Part shown: one piece after another, positions 11,620 to 24,776 of the stretch
Numbering within the stretch: position 1 is the stretch's first letter
Layout of the letters: every line of letters begins with the position of its first letter
NCBI RefSeq assembly: GCF_030848805.1
Contig: NC_092364.1
Location: forward strand, 4,154,001-4,218,000
Reading direction: 5' to 3'
Source: Temnothorax longispinosus
Lineage: Eukaryota > Arthropoda > Insecta > Hymenoptera > Formicidae
Length of the DNA: 64,000 bases
The notes under the pieces: generated by a model
Databases searched by the model: none
What the model saw: only the letters and a program-made list of their open reading frames with translations
What the model was told of the DNA's origin: nothing
Position numbers and translations under genes: made by a program

Positions 11620-14600
11620 CCTGTAAACTAAGCCTGTATTTGCATGTTTGTTGCGGTAATAAAGAATACTATCGAGCGAGATTTACACAAGGCCTTGACC
11701 ATTGAATTTTTTCATGCAGCCACTGTGTCGCTGTACAGATATATCCGCAAATATTGACCTTTTCTGATCAACGGCAGAGTATCCATTAACACTTTCTTAT
11801 CAGCATTATGTAATAAAATTTCTTATTGAATAGATGACAGAGTATCTTCAGCATTCGAAATGAATGAAATTGAATTAAAAAAAATAATACAAACTGATAA
11901 TGTTTTAAGTGAACTCAGGAAAATGTCGATAATTAATTTTCATATTGTTTAAATATAGATATTATAAAATATGCGTAAAATGTAAATAAAAAATGCATTA
12001 CCGACAAATGGTTCATTTTCAGATAGAGTTATCGAATAGTTATTGAAGTAATTATTGAAGATAATAGCGCGCATCGAGATATACGTATGTATTAGTTTCT
12101 CCGACGATTGCCATTGGGTGCACATGTTGCCATCGTTCGGGCGTTCCATACAGAATGTGTCAGAAAATTTATGTGTATAATGATAATAAACCGTTATCCT
12201 TTATTAAATTTTAAAAATGTCTTTTCAAACTTGAGGCAGTGATTTAATTAGACATTTATTTAATATTGTCAACTATAACTTTGATTTTTAATTATACGCC
12301 TCAACGGCGAGACAGGTTAATAATTAAATTTTGTTCTGAATTTAATTTTACGCGCATTCTACATTAACTGACAATGAATTCTAATACGAGATATTTTTAC
12401 CACGATACTTAATATTCAATAATTTAAAACTGTAAAAAAGGTATCGTCCAATTTAACATGAAAAAGTAATTTCAATTCTTTTTTCCCCCTTTTTTAATAG
12501 AAACCCTCCTTTCGGAAGAGTTAAATCATAAATTATATTTACTCGATGCAGTATGCAAATTACATTCAACTTCCGATAATTAATTACATCCGTATAGCAT
12601 GGTCGTATTGTACATTATGCTAAATAATTGTTACACGAGGTTATAACGCTGCGTTATAATAACGTTACGTTTATCACTGAAGTCCTCGTGGGAGCTCGTC
12701 GGCGGTTTTCATTATAACGGTAAACCGGTAAAATTTTATGCTACGAGCAGAAGCCTCGTCCTTAGATAACGAGGACGATATCCGCGGCTCGAGGTACAGG
12801 TTCTTAAGCAATATAGGCAAAATGGGGCTTATAATAAAATCGCTTCGATAAATATTAATGATATCGATAGCGTTGCGCCAGCTACCGTTAGTTAGTCGAG
12901 CTCGATGGCTTCTCTCGTCCGCTGCGCGCGGATGAAATCGATATTCGAGGTCCTGAGGTTAGCTCGGGAACCTGGATTTAATCCTTCATTGCGTAGAGAG
13001 TTTCTCAAGAATCTAATAAATTTTGCGCGTTTTTGTGAAATAATATCGAAAAAAATCCGAAAATCCATTTCTTTCTTATTTAAGCGCGACACATGGTTTT
13101 GCTCGATAAATCTATACTATCGCACCCCAGATATTTCTATATACGATAAATTTTCGATCCAATATAAAACTTTAGTTCTATATGTATATTTTAGTTTAAA
13201 AAAATAACATGTTATTTTTTCTATGCGATTCCATATTTTCGCATTTTGATAACGTTGATTAAATCGACGGTTATTCGAGGGTCGGTTAAAATATAACAAT
13301 TTTAGTGGAGTAGTCTGCAGAAATAGAAAAACCTATTTGTATCTATTTAGTTCATTTATACGTTATTGGTTTTCTTTCAATCAATTCTGTGCCTGTATCT
13401 AATTACGCATTCTGCCAAAAATATTTGTTTCAGTTTTTCTCTTCTCAATATATCTCAATATGGGAGAACATGCTTTTCGGATGAAAATAATGCCCTATGA
13501 GTGTCAAATATTAAACAAGTTACAACGATTTCAAGTGGGAAAACTTTGTTAGAAAAAATCTACTACGAAAGTTCTGGTATTATATCCAATATTAAGTATC
13601 TGTTCCGGCGAACTATCTCAGGAGTATAATTTATTAATTTATTAATTTTAAAATGAGATCCTCCCTGAAAATTGCTTCTCCGGTGACACGGGCGCATCTG
13701 TCTTCCCCGTGATTTTTCCTTCGATGACTTTTGCCTGAAACCTTTTCTCTCCGCTTGTGTACATTCGACTCCGCACGTCTTCGCTAATCGAAATTGATGC
13801 AACGGCGTCTCCGAGAGATGATGGATGTCTTGCCGAGACGAACCAGCGAGCGATTCGAGCAGCTGGACGTCCTTGCAAATTATTTTTCTGGCTCGAAGGA
13901 AGTTTCGGGTTCCGAGTTAAACAGACTCCCGCGCGCGCACATCAGAAAGAAAGGGAGTTTTAAAATTTTTAGATACTTTCTAAAGTTTCCGAGATCGGGA
14001 AGGGTAAAAGCAACCCGCGATATTCTATCCGTTAACAACATTTTCCTGCAGTTTAAAAAGAGGCGGAAAACCAGAGTTAAACCTCAGACTTTTCGCCGCA
14101 ACCAACAACCAACGATTCACGGGGAGAGGGTTGTGGAAATACTTTTTTCACCCTCGCTGATAAATGCTGGCACGAACTTCGTCTAAAAAAAAAAGGCGAG
14201 CTTAATTTCCGGCTCCGTGAATCGACTCCTTACGTCGGAAGATCGATCGCGCGCGGCGCGGGATAGCGCGCGACGGCGCGGCGATATTACGAAACCCCGC
14301 GCCTTCTCAGAAGTTTGATAAGCTCTCTCCGGAGCTCTCGACGCTTGATGGAGTGGACTTATACGTCTTCGGCGTTTTGCACGGGGAAACGATCCGCCAA
14401 ACGAAACAGCGCGTATGTCTCTATTCGCTTCTCGGGACAGAAACGGAAGCGAGAGAGGATAAGTGAGAGAGTGCGGGGTGGGATGGTGGTTCGTTTATCG
14501 TGCGGACCGAATGGCAATTTATCTTACCGGCAAGACGGACCGAAGGTACCGGTCCCTCGGATATATAAATGACGTTGCTTCTCGCGGAAGATCTTCTTCG

Positions 14601-17472
14601 GAATTCTACGGGGTGCGACAGAAAGAGAGAGAGATATAGAGAGAAGGGAGGTGGGAAGGGAGGCAAATCTGCCGTCTCCATGTAAACGACGTCGCGTTTG
14701 TAGAGTACATTTTCAATTTCTCGTATATTAAAGGGTCCGCGAGCTCCCCTTGGCTTATGACGTCTAAAGTGTAGTCTCAATTTCTTTAGGATATCTTAAG
14801 GGTCGTATCCTGGGATCTTTAACGTCGGAGAAACGGGGAAAATTACGCGCGCAATTTTCACGGACCTGCGTCCGCGTCGTCGGCAACTTTCACGGTGATC
14901 CCAGCTGAAAGGGAAGCGAAAAATGAGATATTAATTTACTATGAAATTAAATCTTTCGCGCGCACTTTTCGCGCGATCTAATTGCAGGAAGAATTAAGTT
15001 AAATATAAACGAAGTTAATTTTTGGGACGAGCAGAAGAATTAGCGTTATTATCTCCCACGCTGTTAAAAAGCAACGACCATAAAGCTTATGAATTTACGA
15101 CAAATTTATATCCCGTAATTTGTCGTGAATATAAAAATTAAGATTAGCTTTGAAACATAATAAGGTAAATAAGAGCAAAACGCCCCGATGTTAAAGCGAA
15201 AAATATAAATTACAAAAAAGTAACTTTAATTCTCACAATCAGTGTAACAATTAGAAATCAACAACGCACATAATAATGTAAATGTAGTCTTCTTCTAGTT
15301 TTCTTTAAACAATTAATTGAAGTGAAGTTGGTTAAAAAGATCAACTAATAATAAATAATGTATCACGAAACTGACTGTTTTTTAAATAAAAGAAAAAAAG
15401 AAATTACCTAACAAATTAGTATAACTCGCAGGTTTTACATGATAATGTGTAATTCACTCAATTCAGTAACTCACTAATTAAGATTAGATTTATACAGTAA
15501 GCATGCAGTGCAAAGATGTCGAGGAATCGAAGGGACATTGACGTATTCGCAAAGGAAATGCAGACGCGGCGCGACGCCGCGCCGAGGAAGAAAATCACGG
15601 TATACCCGCCGTGCGTTCGTACCCCGCGCACTGCGAGATGCCGTGAGCTTCGAGAATAGCCGGCTGGTTTCATAGGTACTCTCCCACTTTATTCGCTCAC
15701 ATCCAGCCCGGTTGCGCGATCATTCCGAGGCAATATGTCTTGTATACAGACGGCACGGGGTTGCTACGGGGCGCGGAGTTCGCGTTTCTCGAGTTTCCAT
15801 CCATCCAGTCCGTGAGAAAAGACGCTTCGTCTTCCTTCGCGCGCCGGCTTGAACCTTATTATTGGTAAACAAGCTCGCTTCTCGCTCCCTTTCCGTCTCC
15901 AGCTTCATCCGCGCCCTGCCGCCCGCTCGCCGCACCACCGCGCCGCGCCGGGGTCGGTTCCCCGGGTCTCGCGTTTTTCTCCGCCGTCTCCCATCCACCG
16001 ACAGACATCCGTTCGCATTCGGAAACATCGAGATTAAACTCGGAGTACTGATTAGACTGAATATTACGAAATATCCTGCCGCACACCATGCCATTAATAA
16101 ACGCGCTGCGCAATTTATCTCCAATATGTGTGAACGACTTAATTAATTATTAATTAATTTCTCAAAACAGTTGGCGATCAGTCGACTCGTGTAAACTGTT
16201 GGATTAATATAAATTACAAATATAATCCCGATTCCGATTAAGTATTCGCCCGCACGCGAGTGTAATTAGAATTAAATTTGAAACCAAATTTTGCAAACGT
16301 ATGCGGAAATACTTGTTTACTTGAGGCTGAATAAAAGTATTAAATTTCAATATGCGCGAATGGACCCGAAAGTTATAGTTTCTGAAATTTTGCATTATTC
16401 TATATACATATAATAAGAGATTAACTCTTATTCAACGTTATATCGATTTCATTAATGTTGCTTTAGGCGCGAAATAATCTTCGCTTCTTCTAGCGGAGTA
16501 CTTGAATGAACGCCAACGATGAACTTTTTCAATATAACTTTCTCGTTTGTGCTTTGTAGACTTTGTCGTTTCGTAGTCAGCGAAACAGCCGGCTCGTCGT
16601 TTTAAGTTTAACTTCGCGCGCCTACCCCGAAAGTAAAAAACCACCTTCGTCGTCCGTTGTACAGAAAAATACAATGTACCATGCTCTCCTTGCCATCAAA
16701 TTTTGTAGGATCTCGAGCCCCAATTCTTCCCAACTACGTGATACTACTTGAGACATTAATTAAAATTATAATTAATATATCAAGTCCTCCATTTTCTCCC
16801 TTTTGAAAATTCGCGAGAGATCTCGAAGCTATTATTTTCCCGAACAAATTTTCCCTGCAGACATCTCTCGACAACGCTATCCTATAGACGTTCGCAGACG
16901 CTTAAAAGCACCACGCGTCGTCTACTTCGTCGTCCGTCGTAATTGATGAAACCCGAGTCGTCGCCGTGTTGCCGGAGCAGAGAGACGGATTTTCATCTAG
17001 CGGATAGAAGAAAAGCGATATCCCTCTCTGCGCGCACGAAAGACGAGAAAAGTTTCTCTCGGGATGAGCATTTATTAAAACTATCTCTCCTCCCTCCCCC
17101 CTCTCCCGTCCCTGTCGTTGTACATGCGGCAACCGACTGGTGTTAACGCTATCTCTCGGCTTTGACGTCGAGTCAAATATTCGCTTTTGCAGCACGCAAG
17201 GATCTCGCGACTTTGACAAACGTAGCGGCGCACGATAATTAACTTTCGCACACCAGTTCGACGTATTTAGCAAACCATGTCTCCCGACGGCGAAATAGTA
17301 TAGCGATAATGGATCAAAGATGAATAATTAGAAATGCTAAAAATGAGAAATAAAAAATTGGAAGGCTATTTTCGGTAATATCTTAAATTTCTAAAATCTA
17401 TAATTTTTCAGTAATTTATTAAAAGAAAATGGGGAAAAATGCACGTGTGCCTTCCAAAATTATACAAATAAT

Positions 17473-17506
17473 ACTTCCTGTCGTCGAGTTTCCGACGACA
17501 GGAAGT
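17473..17506. repeat. Perfect 14-bp-stem hairpin
   Basis: ACTTCCTGTCGTCG (17473-17486), a 6-nt loop and the exact reverse complement (17493-17506). It is GC-rich against an AT-rich background. It is too short for a typical insect pre-miRNA and has no T-run terminator context; function unknown. Confidence 0.7.
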
Positions 17507-17664
17507 TGGTCGAAAAAGTGTGATCCTTATTTAATGCTTTACAACGCCATTAAAATAAAATAGTGCAAAGTGACGGTCGTTTAAATGGCCCGCAATACCG
17601 CTAATTATTAATGACATTACAGCGAAGGTGGCGGTGAATAATCTGGGCTCGTCCCGTTGTCTCC

Positions 17665-17702
<38 letters not shown>
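17665..17702. repeat. (CGA)n microsatellite
   Basis: About twelve perfect CGA units. On the opposite strand it reads as a poly-Val or poly-Arg frame, which explains the spurious small open frames here. Confidence 0.95.
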
Positions 17703-17704
<2 letters not shown>

Positions 17705-18175
17705 CGGAATAATTTGATGCAAGACGTCGCGCGGTAAGGAGCAGCCGCGGCTGCTTATAATCCGCGGGACTGCTTATATTTCCATATAAATTAACGGAAC
17801 GCCACACGGACGACGACTAACGGAATCCGGGGGTGGTCTTACACTCGTGATATCAGCGACGACGCTGATACAGAAAGGGCTTGCTTTCATCCCCCGACGT
17901 TATACCTATCTGGGCCCATCAGGCGCGACGTTTATGGATGCCGGTGGTGGAGAAAACGCCTTCGCTTCTTCGCGGTTCCTAACGAGATTCCCGATTATCC
18001 TGCACGGTGCGCGTCCCGGGATTGTCCCCGCGCTAATTACCCAACGTTAAGACGTCAACGTGGCAAGAAGAGAGTACACCGACGCGAGCATCGTGCGGTG
18101 TACACGACGTGTATTTAGCACGCGGCAATACAATCCGCGCGAATTTCATATATTTCAGCGATTTGCGGCGACTTA

Positions 18176-18314
18176 TGCTAGGTCTACAATGCGAGTCGTA
18201 AAGTCGTGAGTCGTAAGAATTGACCAATCACAGTCGATTATTCTCCTCAAATTCGACTGTGATTGGTCAATTCTTACGACTCACGACTTTACGACTCGCA
18301 TTGTAGACCTAGCA
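18176..18314. mobile_element. Snap-back MITE with perfect 62-bp arms
   Basis: The left arm at 18176-18237 (TGCTAGGTCTACAATGCGAG...) and the right arm at 18253-18314 are exact reverse complements over all 62 bases, with a 15-bp loop. TTA flanks both ends (18173-18175 and 18315-18317). A 3-bp TWA target site is typical of PIF/Harbinger elements. There is no coding capacity, so it is non-autonomous. The identical arms argue for a recent insertion or gene conversion. Confidence 0.88.
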
Positions 18315-21300
18315 TTAGTCTTCTCCTTTTAATGAGACTATCGGAACAGCGGTTGCTCGCAGACTGTAATGGACGAGAAGGAACGGACGGCTTTTTGATC
18401 GAGACTCGAGATAGATTTTTCATAGGAGTGCATCCCTTTTAGCAGTCCCTGTTTCTGAATAATTTATATTTGCGTACTTAAATTTTTACTTTATACCCGT
18501 GCGGTCTTTTCGTGTATCCAGACTGTTCTTTACTCGCGCAGATTTCTTCGAAAATATTGATTGTAAATATCTCGTCTATATAATAACAGCGCTTGAACGT
18601 ATCGCGTTCGATTTTGATTAATAAAAGGAGTTATGATTACGTTGTAATTATTTATGCGAGAAATTGCTGTGCGCGAGTTTCATTGAGAAAGCAATCTTAT
18701 ATGAAAAAAAGAGGCTTCGATCGATTCGCGTGACTTATGTAACGGCGGGTTAAGATTTATAAATATTCATAACCGACGGCTAAGCGACGCTCGTTCCGCC
18801 GAGCTTTTCTTGCCACAGTCAATCTCGGCGAGGAAAATCGCCGGCGTTTTCCTTTGAATATCTTTGAATAAATTCCGCGATCTTTCCCGATTCGCGCGAT
18901 AGTACAATATCCAGATGTAGCGCGCGTATAATTTTGCGGCAAAAAAAATGCAAATTATTCATTAACTTTTCAGAGACGCGCGAGTATCGTCCTAAAATGG
19001 CGAAAATTTTCTTCTACATAGGAAAAGTCTTTACTGCTTCAAAGTAAAATGCTATCTTGTTTTTTTTTAAACCAGTGCAACTATAAATTCTCACAGAAAA
19101 TAATTGTAATTATGTACAATCGAGTCAATATTATTTCTAGAAAAGAAAGAAATCAGGGATGTTATAATGATTTTTTTTGTTTAAAAAAAATACGCAACGT
19201 AGAATTTGGCAAATTTCTGCTATCTGTGCAAGGGGAAATTAATGGAATTCTCTGCGATTAAACGACGTTCTACAAGGAAATCGTCGCTCGCGATGAGCGA
19301 CAACTTTCGTTAAAAAAAAAAAGAAAAGAATAAGAAAAGAGAAACAGATTTCTTAAACCACGAACTTCTGGCGTTCAACGAGCCATCGAAGCGGCGAAAA
19401 GGCCGCGCGCGCTCCTTACGGAAATGGTAAACGGAGTATTACGAGTGTCAGGTTCACGAACGAGCCTGACGAAGTATCCCGATGGGCGGGCGAATGGAAA
19501 GCTCCGTCCTCGGCGTGGAAGGAAATTGAATCGATTGTAATTAAAACTTGTATAACGAAGGCACGCGCGAGCGCGCGATGTTCATTCCAGCTGTCCGGGC
19601 CCTGGAAATTCCATTTTTCCGCCTACGAGCTGAATCATCGTGCGACGGGACCAAAATCCATCCAGTGTGTTTTATAAATTAGCACAGCTCTCGATCCCCA
19701 CCGGCGAAAGAGCGGGTCCGAGATTCGGAAACTGTATGAATATCTCGGCAGTAGGTACTCTTTGTTCATTCCAATGTAATCCAAGCCGGATGCAAGTCGA
19801 GTACGGAGCGAATATTCACTCTCGTTATTCTTATTTCGTATAAAGAATAAATGGACTAATTGTAAGTGAAATTAATCATACTCATTGCTACGATATTAAA
19901 TATCTTCACAAAATAAAACTGTTAGGACAAGAGGTAATTGCAGTGGAGAGGAATTCGCAATTTCTGCACTTTCATATAATTGCAAAGCCCCATCTTTACG
20001 ATTTTATAATCTGATTAACTTATCTAGGCCTCCTCGTGGTTTTATCTGAATCGGCATTACACAAAGGAGTCGAGGGGCGCTTTAAGTGTCGTCGAGGGTG
20101 GAATATGTAAATTAATCTGCGTCGCGTGATGAGAGCTTGCTCGCAATTTTCTTGATTCCGCGTTTGCAGTCAGCGTCTTATTGTGTATTCAATTACACGG
20201 CCAGTAGGCGATATCGGCACGAGCGAGGCATTTATCGCCGCGAGGGATATCGTATAATCCCCATTAATGAGAGTTATGCGTCAAGGAATGGAATCGATTA
20301 ACGTTCAGTCCAGATGCTCCCTTCGGTTTCGCGATTATATATTTCACCTGTTTATTAATACATTCAGGAAAAGCAAGATAAAAAGAACACTCGTGTCATT
20401 AGTCGGTTAATTTGCATATCTGTATGAATTAATTAAATACTTGTTGCGTATTAAATACTTATTACTGATACTTTTGCAAATTATAAATATTCCTGTTAAG
20501 CACACGTCACTAAAATTATGAATATTCTAATTAAATATGCATATCTATATGTATGAAAAAATGAGAAAAGGATAAAAATTTTAGACAAAAACTGTACATG
20601 TCATTTGAAGAAAAATAGTAATCGATCTTTTCTCAAGTGCCATTACAGCAAAAACAAAACGTGACAGCATACGAAACAGATTAGATTGTATTAAGTCTTT
20701 CAACAGCCTCCTCGATTACTTCCGCCCGCTTTTATCGAAGGGATATTCGGCCATAGAGAACAACGCGGCTGATCAAAATACGTCAGTTACTAGTTTTATT
20801 TAATAAATATAATATTACATTGTAACATAAGGAATATCGTATGTAATCATCGCCATTCGCGCCATTCCGCGCTCGCGCGATTCCAAACGGCGACGGGAAC
20901 ACTTTGCGAATCGTCCGAGCGGCAGCGTGTGTGAACATGTAATATAACTTTTATTCTTTGTGATATAGAACACTTCTTTCTCTCTAACGACGGCACAAAA
21001 CATACAGTATGTTACAATATCGTTACAAGGGACAGTCATTGTGGCGCCGAGCGATTTCGTCGCTCGACAATTTCGGGCATTTTGTCGACATTTGCAGAAA
21101 ATCTCGGCGTAGAGGAGATCCGACGGCGCTCTTAAACGGAGTACAATTTCGCGACGTGGAAAATATGTTGGAACAACGAGCCGAATCTATATCTCCGTAG
21201 AACCGTCTACGGGCGAGATTTCGCTGCTTGAGGCTCTTTTTTTTTTTTTGATTCGTTACATTTAAGCTTAAACGAAGCGGACGATATGTTATCGTGGGCA

Positions 21301-22748
21301 GTGTCGTTAGTGCGCATAATAAAATAACAATGTCGAGAGATAAATAATATCCAACAGATAATATAATATCAAAACAAGATAACCCCGTTTATTAATTCGT
21401 CTGATTAACGCCAGAGGCTTAAACGTGTTCAAAAATAAAATTAAGAGATAAAATTAGATTTATTATATCAAATTAAAAACAGTTTTATCATATTCACATA
21501 ATATGTATAAAGCAGATAAATAGAATATATTTTCGCAAGCCTTTTTTCGGCCAAAGATCGAACGCGATAATGTGTTACGGCGATGATTAAAAGTGACAAC
21601 AGCAACGAAGGAGATAACTTACTATACACTTTACCCCGTGCACCCATCCGTCCGTCCTTTATTTTCCATTACTCTTTATACGATCTATCGGTTTAACGAT
21701 TTCATCGACGATCCGCTATTTACACAACATCGTTAAACCTCGAACGCTCGTTCGCGCCGTGAACCGTGAAATTTATCGGAGCCATAAGTCTATCGAAAAA
21801 ATTTTAATAACCGATGCTTACGAAGCTTGATTACCCGGCGACATCGAGTCTTATCGCGACAGATTTCTTTCTGCCTCTGACTTTTTCGATTTTTTAACGC
21901 AGTGTGTGCGTTTTCGATCGATGTTAAATTTTTGCCAAATCGATGCGCGTTTCGTTAAATAACTCGCGTCTGGAAATAGAGGATTCACGGCTGAAATCAA
22001 ACGGCAACGACAATTTGACAGTGACAGCGATCGAAAACGAATTAAATTTCAATAAAAATATATTTAGTGCGACAAAATGTAATCGTGGACAAATGTAACC
22101 GCTAAAATAACAATTAATTGCAACTTGTTACATCTCTTATTGTTATAGCGATAGAACGATATGATAAAAATACGTCGATTATCTGTAAATAAACGAATCA
22201 ATTAATGTTAACATGAATGAAATTGGAAATCTACAATCTGATGGTTTATGTATTAGAATTTTGGGCAGAAATGTACACGCGCGCGATAAAATTCCTAAGA
22301 GATAATATAACGTCGGAGTATAAAACCACCAGGAAGTTCACCGTACTCGCACCGTATTTATAAATACAATTTTTAAATAAGAAAATTTACATAGATAACG
22401 TATCTTTCGCGTGAATTAAAAAACTACTTCGTAATAACTATACGAATCCGCTACATGGGGAAGCGACAAACACTTTGCTTGCCGTTTTTACGTAAAAGTA
22501 GCGACCACATTTCTTGCGCCCTCGCCTCGGAGAAACTAATTTCCTCTCTTGTTTCACGCGCCGGAGGAATGCGACCGTGCGACCGGTCCACTCGCGCGCG
22601 CGGTAGCTGCACGGCTTTCCATTAATTAATCTAATATGTACAAATCGGACCGACGGTACAGCCGCAAAAAGGGACACTTCGAGATTCTCCATGGAAGTGG
22701 AAGATTGCTGGAAACGCCACGCGACGATACATATCGCACTTCGCAGAG

Positions 22749-22769
22749 TCTCTCTCTCTCTCTCTCTCT
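22749..22769. repeat. (TC)n microsatellite
   Basis: About ten uninterrupted TC units in intergenic DNA. Confidence 0.9.
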
Positions 22770-24477
22770 TTTTCTGCGACATTTATCATTCGCGTGTCTC
22801 AATACTTATCGTTCGTTCATAATAAAGTAATTACATAGAACTCCACGGAAGTACGGTATATCTCGTTATCGCACTGACAGGTTTCCAGTGCGTGGCATAA
22901 ACGTCTCGGAAGAGAAAGAAAAAGAGAGCGAAAGAAGATTTTGCAATCGTTAACGTCACGTAATTGTGAGAACTCGTCAAATTAATTAATTATTTGCAAT
23001 TCAGTGTGAATTATATATATCGTCGTATCTTGTGAAGACCGCCTCTACCCGCATTGTCTCCAAGAGATAACTTCGTCGTCTGGCACGCAAGTTTATTTTA
23101 CACGCATTATACTTTACTACATTTCCCGATTGCGTACGCGATATACACGGGGAGGAGATATCTCCGGAATATCGCGTCCCCCTCGTCTATAAGAAGACAC
23201 TTACTGTCAATACCCGCGGAGAGGGAGAGAGGGAGGGTCGATAGCAAAATATCTGACATACGAAAATAGATGTATAAGATTTTCTTTACATCGTTTCGCT
23301 ATCACAAAGGTAGTCTACGGTATCGGTAATTATCTAGGGTATAAGTTACGACGTGATATGTAATATGTACATATACGATACAATATATACATATATCTCT
23401 ATACGTTTGATAAAAGAAATTTACGTCAGTCAGCTGTCAGTCTGTTTGTCCACGGTAACCGCCGTACGAAACAGATAAAGGACACTATATGAAATTTTAA
23501 TTCTTTTGTTCTCCGTATAGGCCTGACTCTCCATGGCCCCTTTTATATCTCCCGTGAAATCACTTAAAAAAAGAGCTGTCGTGAAGACACGCAGAAAGTT
23601 AGAAATATCATTTTATCGTTCAAACAATGATAATAAACATTTTAGAAATTAAATAAGAAAGTTTAGAAATTGAGGTTTTTTGACACGAAGACAATGATAA
23701 AGAAATTCAGAACTGCTAGAGCCTAAAATCTTAATAAATATAGTTGAAGTCACTCCAGCGATACAGGTATTAAATTATGGAAGAATTGTTTGGAAATTTT
23801 AATGAGTAAAACAGATCGAGATAAACCTGTTCCCAAATATCTCGCTCCAGCGAATATACATATATTAATTAGATATCTCAGACTCTGTTTGGAGTAAATT
23901 ACTAGTGTATTTATATATCTGCGTGTATACATCTCTCGCCTCTTCCCTTCCCTCTCCCTCTCGATAATATGCCGTTCGATAATGAAACGCAAGGATACAT
24001 CGCACAGGAACAATATGTACAATGGTGCACGCACGCGTTGCACGTTCGTCATGATTAGTTAACACAATAAATTGTGTTGCATCGATCGAAATATTTACAC
24101 GCGCACTCTTCCTGCCATTAAAATTTCCTCGGAAAATGTGACGCAACCAGTGCGGAGCATCGCTTGAAATGAAGAGTTCTTAGTCAATAATTTATAAAAT
24201 CGTGAAATTTATAAATTTTTGATCTGTATGAAACCCTTTTCTCCTTTTCTTCGAATAAAGTTTATGAAAGAAATTGAGTATAAGAAAAAAGAAAACGGTA
24301 TATAAAAACATGATTTCTAGGCCAATAGAGTACATTGTCGGGATTAATTTTGAAAGAAATTAATCAAAATGTCTCTTTCACACGCCTAATGGAATAAAAA
24401 GGTTGTTGATTAAAAATTTTTTTAAATCCTTCCTGATACGACAGAATTCATTTTAATTAAACCGTACGAGTCAATTG

Positions 24478-24483
24478 TTTATT
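24478..24483 (-). promoter_or_regulatory. Candidate polyadenylation signal of the mannosidase gene
   Basis: On the minus strand this reads AATAAA, about 295 nt downstream of the mannosidase stop codon. The distance is plausible for a 3' UTR. No experimental or conserved downstream element is visible, so this is a candidate only. Confidence 0.4.
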
Positions 24484-24776
24484 TCAATTGTCCCAGAGTG
24501 GTCAACGTTATTTGTCACATTTTTCGCCGCCCCGCGAGAAATTATTGATTACTTTCGCTTCTCTGTATCGCTTCCGCAAAGTTCCGTTCCTTACCGCCAA
24601 CAACGTCGCGCGTTACACGAAGAGTCAAAGAGGTAGTATTCAGTACGATTAACATACGGCAGTGTCATTTGGAAGGGGGCAGAACGCCTGTGTGTACTTT
24701 TGGAATTTTGCTAACCGATCAACGTGCGAGCGCGTCAAGATCGACGGCCGATTGGCATACATGGCTTATTATAGGA

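Larger units (their letters stand above)
8201..24776. other. Intergenic region between SCAP and the mannosidase
   Basis: About 16.5 kb in which no reading frame shows a recognisable domain, conserved motif or exon chain on either strand. It alternates AT-rich stretches with GC-richer patches (for example 12.7-14.9, 15.5-16.1 and 16.8-18.1 kb). The identifiable contents are the inverted-repeat elements, tandem duplications, hairpin and microsatellites listed separately. Unrecognised lncRNA or leader exons of SCAP cannot be excluded. Confidence 0.55.

Noticed and set aside
13794..14186. 130-codon plus-strand basic open frame
   Set aside because: No domain, no splice or conservation signal, and overlapping open frames on both strands.
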